Below are positions 54,919 to 64,000 of a stretch of 64,000 nt of DNA, in pieces. Source of the stretch: Thereva unica (Eukaryota > Arthropoda > Insecta > Diptera > Therevidae); assembly GCA_949987705.1 (NCBI GenBank), contig CATLJY010000133.1, forward strand, positions 1-64,000, written 5' to 3'. The first letter of the stretch is position 1. Each line of letters begins with the position of its first letter. Under the pieces are notes generated by a model that saw nothing but the letters and a program-made list of their open reading frames with translations, had not been told where the DNA came from and searched no databases. The position numbers were made by a program, and so were the translations under genes.

Positions 54919-55111
54919 TACTTCAATTTTTTTTAAATACTTCAATTTCTGTAAAATTTTCACAATTTTTCTTCTCTGTGCGTACATTAATTTTTTTTTA
55001 TTCAGAAAATCGAAATAAAAAATTCCCGAGCAAAATTTGCCGCCCCTTAAAATTTGCCGCCCTAGGCTGCAGCCTACTCAGCCTACTGGTAAATCCGCCG
55101 CTGGAGTAAGA

Positions 55112-55317
55112 CGAGAGATGGTAGTGTGAGAGAAATATATACAACGGGACTTCGATGGATTTAATTGAAGTAGGTTCAACGCCGACCAGCGCGAAATGCG
55201 GCGTAAATCTGCCGAAATCTTCACAATAGAAGAAACGATTTGGCTTTTTGGTGCAGATATATAAAAATGAACATCATCAGCGTACATGTGGATCTTCGAG
55301 TCTATTTTAAGAACCAA
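55112..55317 (-). pseudogene. Non-LTR RT fragment with YADD box
   Basis: Reads IHMYADDVHFYI, then RISRWSALNLLQLNPSK: motif C of the RT and the following region. It is interrupted on its downstream side by the hAT. On its upstream side it joins the EN-RT linker directly, so the RT fingers and motifs A and B are deleted. Confidence 0.85.
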
Positions 55318-56683
55318 GGTGAAATATTATCGCTACCGGCTGCTTTAGATTTGATCGATTTAAGGGCAGTGATGACTTCAAGGGAATCGACACAACGAAA
55401 GTAGAAGCCTCCAAAAGAAGCAGTAACAGGGCTATTAACATGCTTTGCCGTTTGGTTAGATATAAAGTGCTGGTTAAGAGTTTCAAGACTGAGGTTGTGA
55501 ACAGTAGCTTCATTCTTAGTGTGTACACCTAAATTGCGCAAATTGTTCCACACGGTTTTCACTGAAAGAGATGGGTCAAGCTTACGGCTATAATAATTTC
55601 GTTTAGCTTCCTTAATTTTAGCAACAACAAGATTCCTGAGGCGTTTAAAAGATCTCCTTGCAACATCACTTTTTACTCTTAAAAATAATTTATATTAAAA
55701 CTCCCTTTCAATAATAAGTGATTTAATTTCATCAGTGAACCAAGGTTTGGATTTAGCTAAGCAAATTTTACTTCTGATAGGCACAAACTCATCATACAGG
55801 TCAAGGAACATTCTATTGAACTTAGCAATTTTCTCATCAACATCAGTCATTGAGAAAATGTCAGTCCATGGTAAACTACGACATCTAAGGTCAAGACATT
55901 CTTGGTCAATATTAGAGAAATCACGATAGGTAAACTTTTTCGCCAGAGTGGAATCAACATTAAATCTATGACATGCAAATAGAATATCATGATCCAGATA
56001 ACTGGGCGGAGAGATTTGGTTAATAAAAAGAACAGAATCGATATCGTTTGTGAGAAATAGGTCAAGCAGAGAAGGTGATCTACAATTAAAGTAAGTAGGG
56101 AGCTCATTCACAGAGTCCAAACCAAGGGATTGCACAAAGTACCGGAAAGATTGTTGTAGGGAAGAATTTACTAATAAGTTCACATTAAAATCACCACCTA
56201 CCAGTATGCTTTTATACCCACTGGACAGGTGCTCAAGAGTATCATAAAATTCTTTAGCATTGTTAGAATTAAACATGCCAGGAGGAGAGTACACACCGAC
56301 TAGTAGGAGCTTATCGACAGAGCTAGAAACTTCGACACATAAAAAGTCAATTCCAGGTTGTTTAGAGAAACCAACAATTTTTGACTTTAAATTATCACGC
56401 AAGTAAATCGCCACACCGCCGCCGACGCGACCTTGACGATCATTACGAAATAATTTGAAACCATCAATAAAAACCGAAGAGGCGGGAATAGAATTGTTGA
56501 GCCAACTTTCACAGATTAAAAGCGCATGCACCTCCTGAATTAATAAATATCTCGTTAAGTTCTTCAATTTTCGGTCTAATACTTCGCGAGTTCATTAAAC
56601 AAGCATTGAAACCATCATATTTTGCACTAAAAATTTTGACCAAAGTTCTCACTCGATCTTCGCTACTAAAATCAAACGACATT
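55302..56683 (-). pseudogene. Non-LTR ORF2 start, endonuclease and linker
   Basis: ORF2 begins MSFDFSSEDRVRTL near 56683; a frameshift near 56555 precedes the main open EN segment (55695-56567). EN motifs are ICESWLN, GGGVAIYLRD, LVGVYSPPG, LVGGDFNVNLL and YLDHDILF. A TAA at 55695-55697 interrupts the linker, which continues in frame to 55302 (AAGSDNISPWFLK). The EN nicks target DNA for reverse transcription. Confidence 0.88.
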
Positions 56684-56975
56684 AAGACTTAACAACACGA
56701 AACAACGAACATCGTCAAGAAGCGGATATGCGGAGCAGAAAAAAGGAGATGAAAATTTCGCCGAATAGCATGAATACATAACGAAAAAAAAGGAGTATAA
56801 AATAAAATATGAAATTAAACAAAAATTTAAAATAAAATATTAAAAATTAATGAAAAAAAAAAGAAGTTAAAATAAAAATTAAATTAAAATTAAATTCAAG
56901 AAACAGAATTAACCAGAAACAAAAACAAAAGAAAAATAAGATTAAAAAAACAGAAAAAGAAAATTACTCCCTCTC
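56684..56975. other. A-rich spacer between ORF1 and ORF2
   Basis: No gene. Strongly T-rich on the element's sense strand, with runs of AAAAT on the plus strand. Confidence 0.6.
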
Positions 56976-57204
56976 TCAAACGCTGGCGCTGAGTGGATCC
57001 AGTGTCTCCATCGATGGGCATTGCAGTTGAGAAATGTCCCGCACCACAACAAAGTTGTCCTCCTTTTTCCATTTTATTCGGACAAGACCGTCCCTGGTAG
57101 AAACAGACTGCAGCTGTCCGAGTCTGCGCTGTTTTAAAGCCACTCGTAATAAAATGTTTTTTATAGATGAGAGGCTTTCATTCACGTAGACTGGAGAATC
57201 GGCC
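56976..57204 (-). pseudogene. Non-LTR ORF1 C-terminus
   Basis: Reads PVYVNESLSSIKNILLRVA and RDGLVRIKWKKEDNFVVVRD, the C-terminal domain of CR1/Jockey-like ORF1 proteins. It joins the 57789-58523 segment once the 57213-57780 MITE is removed. Confidence 0.85.
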
Positions 57205-57212
57205 GTGAAACC

Positions 57213-57780
57213 AGCGAGCACTAATAACAAGAGTGATTAGGTAGAGCTCAAGGACAGGTAAAAGAGTTAAACATGTGAAAGAAGAGATTAGAAATAACAT
57301 TAAGCAAAAATGTAACAAACGCGCGATGGAAATACATCTTATGCAAAAAATACATTATTACGAAAGAAACAGAAGATGTTCCTTGATTCCCCTACTGGAA
57401 TGTTTACATTCAAATGGAAGCAAAACTGGAACAGAGCAGAACTTTGATGGGTAAACATTTCGTGTTGGTATAGCGATTTTGGCTTACGAATGCACATGTA
57501 TTGTTGTTTTGGGCGTACGAATGCACTTGTATTGTCCATTAAAAAAGGCGGGAATCTTATAATATACATTCCAGCCACTTCCCCTTCATTTTTTATCTTT
57601 CTTTCACATACGCTGCGTTTAGTGGCTAAGTAATTCTGCCTTCTTTTATCATAGATATTACTTTTTTGTTCATTTTGACTTTTTCACTCCTATTGAAATT
57701 TTTATCAGCTGATTTCAAGGGCAATGAAACATTTTTAAAAATTTGTTCTAGCTCATCACTCTTGTTATTAGTGCTCGCTG
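57213..57780. mobile_element. hAT-like MITE in ORF1
   Basis: Inverted repeats AGCGAGCACTAATAACAAG...; target duplication GTGAAACC at 57205-57212 and 57781-57788 (7-8 bp, one base ambiguous). The CAGCGAGC end and 8-bp duplication suggest hAT; a P-type origin is not excluded. No coding potential. Confidence 0.85.
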
Positions 57781-58523
57781 GTGAAACCATCAAGCTCACA
57801 AAGCGGAAATTTCAGTTTATTCCTCTCCTTCAAGGCGAGCATGAACGCCTTTGCTTCGCGCTGGCCAGAAAATTTGACAATTATGGGTCCACTCTGCTGG
57901 CGAGATTTGGATCGCAGTCGAAAGGCATCAGCATAGGTGGAGAGCTGGTGGTTGATTTTCGATGACAAGTCAGCAACTATTTTTATGAGGGACTCATCAG
58001 GCTTCATAGGAATTCCCCGAATGATGACATCACTTAGCCTCTGATTCCGTTGCAAATCGTCCATTTGAATTGCGTTATCAGCCAGCTGGGAGCTGATAAT
58101 CTGAAGGTCTTCGGTATGATCAGCTGATGCTGCTTTTTTTTCTAAAACAGCGACCTTCGCCTGCAGCGCCTGGATGTTGTTATTTATATTACCCAGCTGT
58201 TTTTTGTTTTCATCCGAGATGGACTTTAGCCCCTCCGTTAAGCGAAGTTCGATGGAGTTACAGTGATCTTGGAGGGTCTTAGTGGAATCGCAAAAGTCAT
58301 TAATACGTTTTTCTGTATTCCTGAAGGCAGTGAAAAGTTCATCTATGTTTTTTGAGAATCGGGATTCAAGAGCCGCTAGTTGTGTGTCAAAATTCTCTTC
58401 CTGGCAGGTTTCGGAAGGTGCGCGAGCAAGGCCCCTGGTTATTATTGGAGAAGGATTGTTTGAAATTTGGTTTTTTGTTGGCACTTTCCCGGTTTTGCAC
58501 TTATCCGACGACATTGTAATCAA
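57781..58523 (-). pseudogene. Non-LTR ORF1 N-terminal part
   Basis: About 245 codons up to the MITE. Residues about 45-145 are a coiled coil (AALESRFSKNIDEL, LQALQAKVAVLEKK). Then an RRM-like part, RLSDVIIRGIPMK and GPIIVKFSGQREAKAFM. ORF1 proteins of this type bind the element RNA as a chaperone. Start ATG at 58523 or, four codons on, 58514. Confidence 0.87.
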
Positions 58524-58600
58524 AATGTGTAAAAAGAGAAAAATTAGGCGCGAAAAATTAACTTATGATGGAAAAATTGTGCGATTAAAACGGCTTTGAC

Positions 58601-58767
58601 ACGGACCACAGAGATAGCGTTCTATTCACTCTGACTCATAGTCACAAACTGGTTCTTTCGTGGTATTGTTTCGTTATGTTAGTTGTCTGGAACGACATTA
58701 TGAGAGTTAAGATTTGTTTATTAGTTATGACACATAGGACTTCACACACAGGACGCGCGACATTTTT
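58601..58767. other. Junction between non-LTR element and BEL/Pao pol
   Basis: No gene. A TSD linking this side to the 48850-48860 side was not found. Confidence 0.4.
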
Positions 58768-60035
58768 ATGTTTCATGCGGACAATGGACACAGTTTTGTT
58801 ATTGGCCTCTTGGTGGTTTAGGCTTTTGTTCTGAGAGTTACTACTCTCACCCTGCCGTCGGGTCCCGGATGTATTTCTTCGATTATCCCTAGTGGCCAGT
58901 GCGTTGGGGGTGTCTTATCATCCATTACGATCACTACTTGACCCACTTCGATGTTAGGTTGATTAGATACCCACTTCTTTCTTTGTTGTAGTTGGTTTAA
59001 GTAGTCTCTAGCCCATAGTTTACAGAAACGCTGCAATGCTTGTTGCACATGTTTCCATCGATCGACGTAATTATTATCCCTTTCGAGTAGATCTGGTTCA
59101 GGTATGGTTTTCATGTTACGTCCTATCAAGAAGTGTCCGGGCGTAAGTGCTTCTACGTTTTCTGGATCTGCTGAGAGTGCACATAACGGTCGGGAATTTA
59201 GGTACGCTTCGATCTGTGTCAACAATGTATACAATTCCTCGAAAGTATACACCCTACCATCGGTGGCTCGTCGTAAATGGTGCTTAATGCTCTTGCCTCC
59301 TGCCTCCCAAATTCCACCGAAATGTGGTGCTATGGGTGGGCTGAAGTGCCACTTTATTCCATCGTTAGCAAATTCTGCGGCGGCGCATTGTGAAGCATTA
59401 GTTATTACCTGTTGTAATTGTCTTCTTAGTACTCTATTGGCACCTACAAAGTTGGTACCGTTGTCTGAGTATATGTTGTTGCATAGGCCTCTGCGTCCTA
59501 CAAATCTTCGGAATGCTGCTAGGAATGCTTCACTAGACATATCCGAAGCTACTTCTATATGAATGGCCTTGGTGGCCATGCAGATAAATATGCAAAAATA
59601 CCCCTTGTACAGCTTCGAGCCCTTGTGTTTAGACATCTTGAGATCTATAGGTCCTGCATAATCTATTCCGACGTTTTTAAAAGGACCTGTTTGTGTGACT
59701 CTAACTTCTGGTAAGTTTCCCATTAATTGCGTTGGTGCTGTCGCTCGAAATCGGGTGCATCTTGTACATTTGTATATTCTTTCCTTAACGGCGGACATTC
59801 CGTTGATTATCCAAAATTTTTCTCTTATATTCAACACTAATTGAGCTCCGCCATGCAAACTAACCTTATGGTGATGGTCGATGATGATATTTGTAACGTG
59901 ATGTCTTCCTTGTAGAATCCAGGGATGTTTTTTATTGTAGTGCAGTGTAGATGCTTGTAGTCTACCTCCTAATCTCAAGGTGCCGTCTTCGGCCAAAAAT
60001 TGGCTAAGCTTCGCTAGCTGACTTTGAGATTTCAC
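58768..60035 (-). pseudogene. pol: BEL/Pao integrase, second element
   Basis: Main open segment 58818-60035 (405 codons). It begins LSQFLAEDGTLRLGGRL; zinc-binding part HHHKVSLHGG and CTRCTRFRA; catalytic D in GIDYAGPIDL, D in IYSDNGTNFVGA, E in HFGGIWEAGGKSIKHH; C-terminal PLGIIEEIHPGPDGRVR. Unlike the first BEL element the SDNGTNF motif is intact. A TAA at 58818-58820 interrupts the C-terminus, which runs on in frame (TTKRPITKLCPL) to a TGA near 58768. Another TAA (60060-60062) separates it from the RNase H. Confidence 0.9.
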
Positions 60036-60059
60036 CGTCCTTGTTTTCTGTAGCTCGTT

Positions 60060-62396
60060 TTACTCTGTAGGAAACATCTGCTCTTGTGCAATTCTTATAA
60101 GGGTTGCTCTAGCTTTATCTATCTCCGTTGCCGATAGATAGTCGGTGGATGGTGGTCGTTTGCGCTTGCAGTGGTGTATGAAGCGATAGCAGTAAGCTAT
60201 TACCCGCAACGTTTTTTGGTACGAAGAAAATTTAATAAGCCAGTCCAGATCAGTGGCTTGGACTGTCATCAAGGCCTTAGTGGTTGTTTTTTCCTCTAGT
60301 TGAGTCGTGAATTCCTTTATTGAGTTAGTGGGCCAGCCTTCCTCCTGGTCCCTGAACCATGTATACCCTTCCCACCATAGTTGTGTGGGTTGCAGTTTAG
60401 ATGGCATTACCCCCCTGGATGCAATGTCTGCTGCGTTTTCCTTCGATGAAATATACTGCCATGAATCTTCTGATGTGTTTTCCTTTATTTCGACGGTACG
60501 GTTTGCTACGAACGTTTTCCACCTGTTCGGTAGCCCCTTTAGCCAAGCAAGTACTATCTTCGAGTCGGTCCAGCAGTGTCCCTGAATGTGCTCCAGTTTC
60601 ATGTCGATTTTTGTTTGTTTAAGCAGTCGGCTTAGTAATACGGTGCCACATAGCTCCAAGCGTGGTAAGGACACGGGCTTTATGGATGCGACGCGTGTCT
60701 TGGCTACCACTAAATTTGAGTTGATAGTACCGTCTTCTCCTAGCGTCCTTACATAAATGACTGCTTCATAAGCTCGTGTGGACGCATCGCAAAATCCATG
60801 CAGCTGACACGAACGCATCGAGCGGTGTATGTTGATCCAGCGTGGTAGCCTTATTTCTTGGATCTGAGGCAACTCATTCTTGAAGTTGTCCCACCCTTCC
60901 TTGATGTCGTCGGTGACTTCTTCATCCCAATCGCATCCAGACATCCACAGTTTCTGCATTATAAATTTGGCCGTCAGCACGGCTGGTGCTATCCATCCTA
61001 GTGGGTCGAATAATTTTGCCACTTCCGACAATATTCCTCTCTTTGTGGTAGTTGGTTTTTCGAAATTATTGGCTTTAATCCTAAATGTGAAGCAATCCTT
61101 CACTGGATGACACAGTATTCCCAAAGCTTTGACTTCGTTGTTTTCATTTAGGTCCAAGGGAAGCTGCAGTTCTCGGTCTTCTGCTGGTATGGATTCTAGA
61201 AGTGAATGATGGTTCGCTACCCATTTCCTCAGGTGGAATCCTCCACCTTTCAACAATTGAATCAATTCTCCTTGTATCGTCTGTGCCTCCTGTACACTAT
61301 CTGCTCCAGTGAGAACATCGTCCACATAAAATTCGGATAGGGCTACCTCAGAAGCTCTAGATTACCGCGACTTGTCGTCCATGGCCAGTCTATGTAGAGT
61401 TTTGATGGCCAAGTATGGTGCTGACGCGGTGCCAAATGTTACTGTGTTGAGTTCATACTCTCATATTGGTTCGTTGGGGTCGGCTCTCCAGAGTATAGTT
61501 TGATATCCCTTGTGTGCTGGGTCCATCTGAATCATCCTGTACATCTTTTCGATGTCGGCCGTCATTGCGTACTTGTATTTTCTCCAGTTCATTAGTGTGG
61601 CGAATAACTTGGGTTGTAATGTAGGGCCTGTGAGAAGCTGTTCGTTCAGGTTCTTCCCGTTTGATGTTTTCGCAGACGCATCGAAGACTACTCTTACCTT
61701 GGTCGTCGAACTGTCTTTAAAGACTGCATGGTGTGGTAAGTAATATCGCTGTGTACTGTGGTTGTCCGCCACTGGTGTCATGTGGTTCATCTCTACATAC
61801 TCGCGAAGACACTGAGAATATTCTTTACATAATTCCGGAGCTTGTTTGAACTTCCTCTCTAATTGAGCAAACCTCATCGTTGCCTGTCTCCTGGATTCTC
61901 CTAATTCTGGCGGCTCACCGTCCTTGAATGGTAACCTTACCTGGTATTGGCCGTTCGCTAGACGCCTTGTAGTTTCGTCGTAGGTTTTTTCGCACTGTTC
62001 TTCTTCGGCTGTTAGTCGTCTGCCCTTAGGTAGTGCCTCCCATTCCCAGAATTGCCTTATTTGTTCGTGGAGCAATTGCATCGTAGTCTTGTGTTGTGTG
62101 GTTAGTCCAGAGAAGCACACGTTGTGGGTTGCTTGAGTGGAGGGTGGGGCCAGTGCGCCTAACAATATCCAACCGAGACTCGTTTTCTGCGCGACTGGAG
62201 ACTGAGCGGGCCCCTTCCGTATACCCTCTTCCAATATATTTGCGTAGACATTCACGCCGAGAAGTAGGTCTATTTGCCCCTGGTCGCTAAATTTCGGATC
62301 GGCTAATTCCAAACCATCAATGTAGGACCAGTTTTGGCATGTAGATCTTTTTGGAGGAGAAACGCTGGTTATTGTCTTGACGACATATGCTTGCAT
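60060..62396 (-). pseudogene. pol: BEL/Pao reverse transcriptase and RNase H, second element
   Basis: Two open segments in one frame, 60060-61325 and 61461-62396, separated by TAA near 61361 and TGA at 61459-61461. RT: YYLPHHAVFKD, KVRVVFDAS, TADIEKMYRMI; the catalytic FYVDDVLTG straddles the start of the second segment. RNase H: LHGFCDAS, LPRLELCGTVLL, HCWTDSKIVLAWL, NAADIASRG. Otherwise well preserved. Confidence 0.92.
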
Positions 62397-63702
62397 ATCA
62401 AGTTTGTAATTGGAGTTGGTCTTGGATTCAAGTGAAAAGCCTGGCCAATTTCCGTGACGTGGCCACCTTGACAGATCTTATTCCGATTACTTCAAGCATA
62501 GTTGGTATGACGTTTGCTGTGAGTGTTTGATTTGCTGCCTCTGTGATAAAGGAGCTCTGTGACCCTGGGTCTATTAGAGCTCTTAGTGTGAGACATATAC
62601 CCCGTTGACTGCGTACCCTGACGATAGCTGTTGCTAACATAGACTGGGTAATGTTCTTGTTAAAATTGCAGGTTGTTACTGCTTGCGTTTGGCTTGTGGT
62701 AGCTGCATCATCGTTAGATGTAGGCTTAGTCCCTTCGTCATGCAGCAGTGAGTGATGGTGCTTGCCGCACTTAAAACATTTATTGCTGCTGGTGCACACG
62801 TTGCTGTGATGTGGCCTTAAGCAATTGAAACATAAGTTATGTTCCCGTATGAAGTTGCGTTTTGCCGTAGTGGCTAGTCCTTTGAATTCAGGACATTGAT
62901 ATAACTGATGCTTGTCCCTGCACATTGGACAATTCGTCTTTGACTTGCAAGGTCTGCCACCATGATTCTCTAAGCATTGGTTGCAGTGCCCGTATTGTTT
63001 TATCAGGCTCCTCCTTGAAGCTGGATCCTTGCGTTGAAGAGCTGTGCAATACTGAAGGGTGTGGTTTCCCTTGCAGATTGGGCATCCCTTTTGTTCCCTT
63101 ATGTGAAAGCTACTCGTTTTGTGTCGAGGTTTCTCTGCCCTGATGCTTTCTGTCGAAGATTTGTTGCTTTGGATGTCCTTTGTGGCCTCCAAGCTTCTAT
63201 ATCTCCTTTCGAGGAAGCTAAGCAGTTCCTCCAATGATGGAAGGTCGTCGGATTCTGCTATCTTCTGTTCCCATTGATTCCTTGTGACATCTGGCAATCG
63301 TTGCGCTGTCACAAACACGAAGATTGGGTCCCAGTCGGCTGTGCTCATCTTTAATACCTTAAGTGAATGCCGAATACGGTTTAGGTTATCTAACATTGAC
63401 CTTAAATCCCTGTAGGACTCCTGCTTAATCTTTGGTTGATTAAGCAGAAGTTTGAATTGCGCGTATATTAAGAGCCTTCTCTTATTATACCGTTTGCAGA
63501 GGAGCTCCCATGCTGCTAGATAGTTAGCCGAGATCATGTCGAAAGAATCGAGATCCCTGTGTGCCTCTCCCGTGAGGCTTCCCTTGAGATAGTGAAGTTT
63601 ATCGACGGGCGTCAGACGATCATCGTTATGGATTAACGATACGAATTGGTCGTGAAAGGTTCTCCATGTTGAGTATTGCCCGTCGAATTTTGGAATTTCC
63701 AT
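62397..63702 (-). pseudogene. gag: BEL/Pao Gag and protease, second element
   Basis: 424 codons (62428-63702). Gag core IPKFDGQYSTWRTFHDQFV, LHYLKGSLTGEAH, WELLCKRYNKRR. Five or so cysteine-rich zinc segments (CPICKGNHTLQYC, CNQCLENHG, CPMCRDKHQLYQC, CFNCLRPHHSNVC, CFKCGKHHHSLLH). Protease motif LIDPGSQSSFI. A frameshift near 62432 separates it from Pol. Confidence 0.9.
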
Positions 63703-64000
63703 CGTTGGAAGTTTTGCTACAATCCTTGGCGGATTTGGCTGTTCACATTGAACGGTTGTTGCTGTTGCCTAAACTGTGTTAGCAGCCATTGCGTCTCGCA
63801 TATCCCCTAAAAACTCAGAGTAAGTCTCTTCAAACGCTTCGAATTGGGTGCTCTCTAAATAAGCAAGTAGAGTGCTTTGGATTTTTTCATCGTTGATAGT
63901 GCTAGCGTCTACTGTATTTAGCTGTGAATGGTTATCTTTGAATCCCTTCCACAACTCTTTGATCGTTTCTATTTTCCCGCTAATGTATCCTGCTGTTCAC
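63703..64000 (-). pseudogene. gag: BEL/Pao Gag N-terminus, runs off the window
   Basis: Same frame as the Gag core, interrupted by TAG at 63769-63771. Upstream it is open to the window edge (KIETIKELWKGFKDNH, then QFEAFEETYSEFLGDM), typical of the N-terminal part of BEL Gag. The start codon and 5' LTR lie outside. Confidence 0.85.

Larger units (their letters stand above)
53560..55077. other. Non-coding right part of the hAT element
   Basis: AT-rich. Holds two 297-bp TA-flanked MITEs, and a GC-richer stretch near 54290-54545 that reads through no recognised protein. The last bases include GCCGCCCTAGGCTGCAGCC, subterminal to the hAT end. Confidence 0.6.
49844..55103 (-). mobile_element. hAT transposon with 8-bp target duplication
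   Basis: Ends CAGTGGCGGATTTAC and CAGCGGCGGATTTAC (reverse strand) are 15-bp inverted repeats with the hAT CAG start. Target duplication GAGTAAGA is at 49836-49843 and 55104-55111. It encodes a ZMYM1-like transposase on the minus strand and contains three MITEs. Confidence 0.94.
48861..58600 (-). mobile_element. CR1/Jockey-like non-LTR retrotransposon, interrupted
   Basis: Minus-strand element ending in (TAAA)n at 48861-48884. ORF1 (56976-58523) has a coiled coil and RRM-like motif; ORF2 has EN and RT (49188-56683). It is broken by a hAT (49844-55103), a hAT-like MITE (57213-57780), an internal RT deletion near 55310, and several stops and frameshifts. The 5' end is near 58600 but not sharply defined. 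Confidence 0.88.
58768..64000 (-). mobile_element. Second BEL/Pao element, partial and mutated
   Basis: Minus-strand gag-pol from the right edge (5' end outside the window) to about 58768. Five in-frame stops and one frameshift. It is a different family from the element at 12.7-19.5 kb. Its 3' end may continue at 47827-48848. Confidence 0.88.

Overview
This window is arthropod nuclear DNA, most likely from an insect. It is AT-rich and has no bacterial gene organisation. Essentially every coding stretch I can recognise belongs to a transposable element: Gypsy, BEL/Pao, CR1/Jockey-like non-LTR, Helitron and Helentron, Harbinger, hAT and Tc1/mariner. I found no host gene that I would defend, and no rRNA, functional tRNA or CRISPR array. 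Species and order cannot be fixed from the sequence alone.

Layout. 1-6.9 kb: a decayed Gypsy element on the minus strand (PBS for tRNA-Leu), inserted into the gag of a second Gypsy. 7-9.8 kb: Helitron/Helentron remains and a 599-bp tandem duplication split by a Helentron fragment. 9.8-12.7 kb: a candidate LTR with polypurine tract, an unidentified ORF and a plus-strand non-LTR endonuclease fragment. 12.714-19.503 kb: a full-length BEL/Pao element on the plus strand with matching 212-bp LTRs and a GTATG target duplication; its ORFs carry three frameshifts and its 5' LTR region has a 204-bp tandem duplication. 19.724-41.707 kb: a minus-strand LTR element with 1.08-kb LTRs, a tRNA-Tyr-type PBS and no recognisable gag-pol. 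It is inflated to 22 kb by insertions: a Harbinger in one LTR (20.588-28.491, itself carrying a tandem-repeat element and a Helitron), and internally a non-LTR retrotransposon that contains a long-inverted-repeat element that contains another Helitron.

41.7-44.6 kb: host tandem units, an inverted second copy of the 146-bp tandem-repeat element, and a Tc1/mariner deletion derivative. 44.6-64 kb: a minus-strand LTR end with the third Helitron copy, a polypurine tract and a proline-rich ORF; then a CR1/Jockey-like non-LTR element (48.86 to about 58.6 kb) interrupted by a 5.26-kb hAT and a small hAT-like MITE. The hAT carries three further MITEs. A second, mutated BEL/Pao gag-pol follows and runs off the right edge.

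The most interesting structure is a family of non-autonomous Helitrons present three times at about 2.9 kb. Each has 5'-TC, a 3' hairpin and CTAG, sits precisely between A and T, and carries about 19 units of a 118-bp minisatellite in the same order in all three copies. Several insertion calls are supported by target-site duplications and by uninterrupted paralogous sites inside this same window, so the order of nesting can be read directly.
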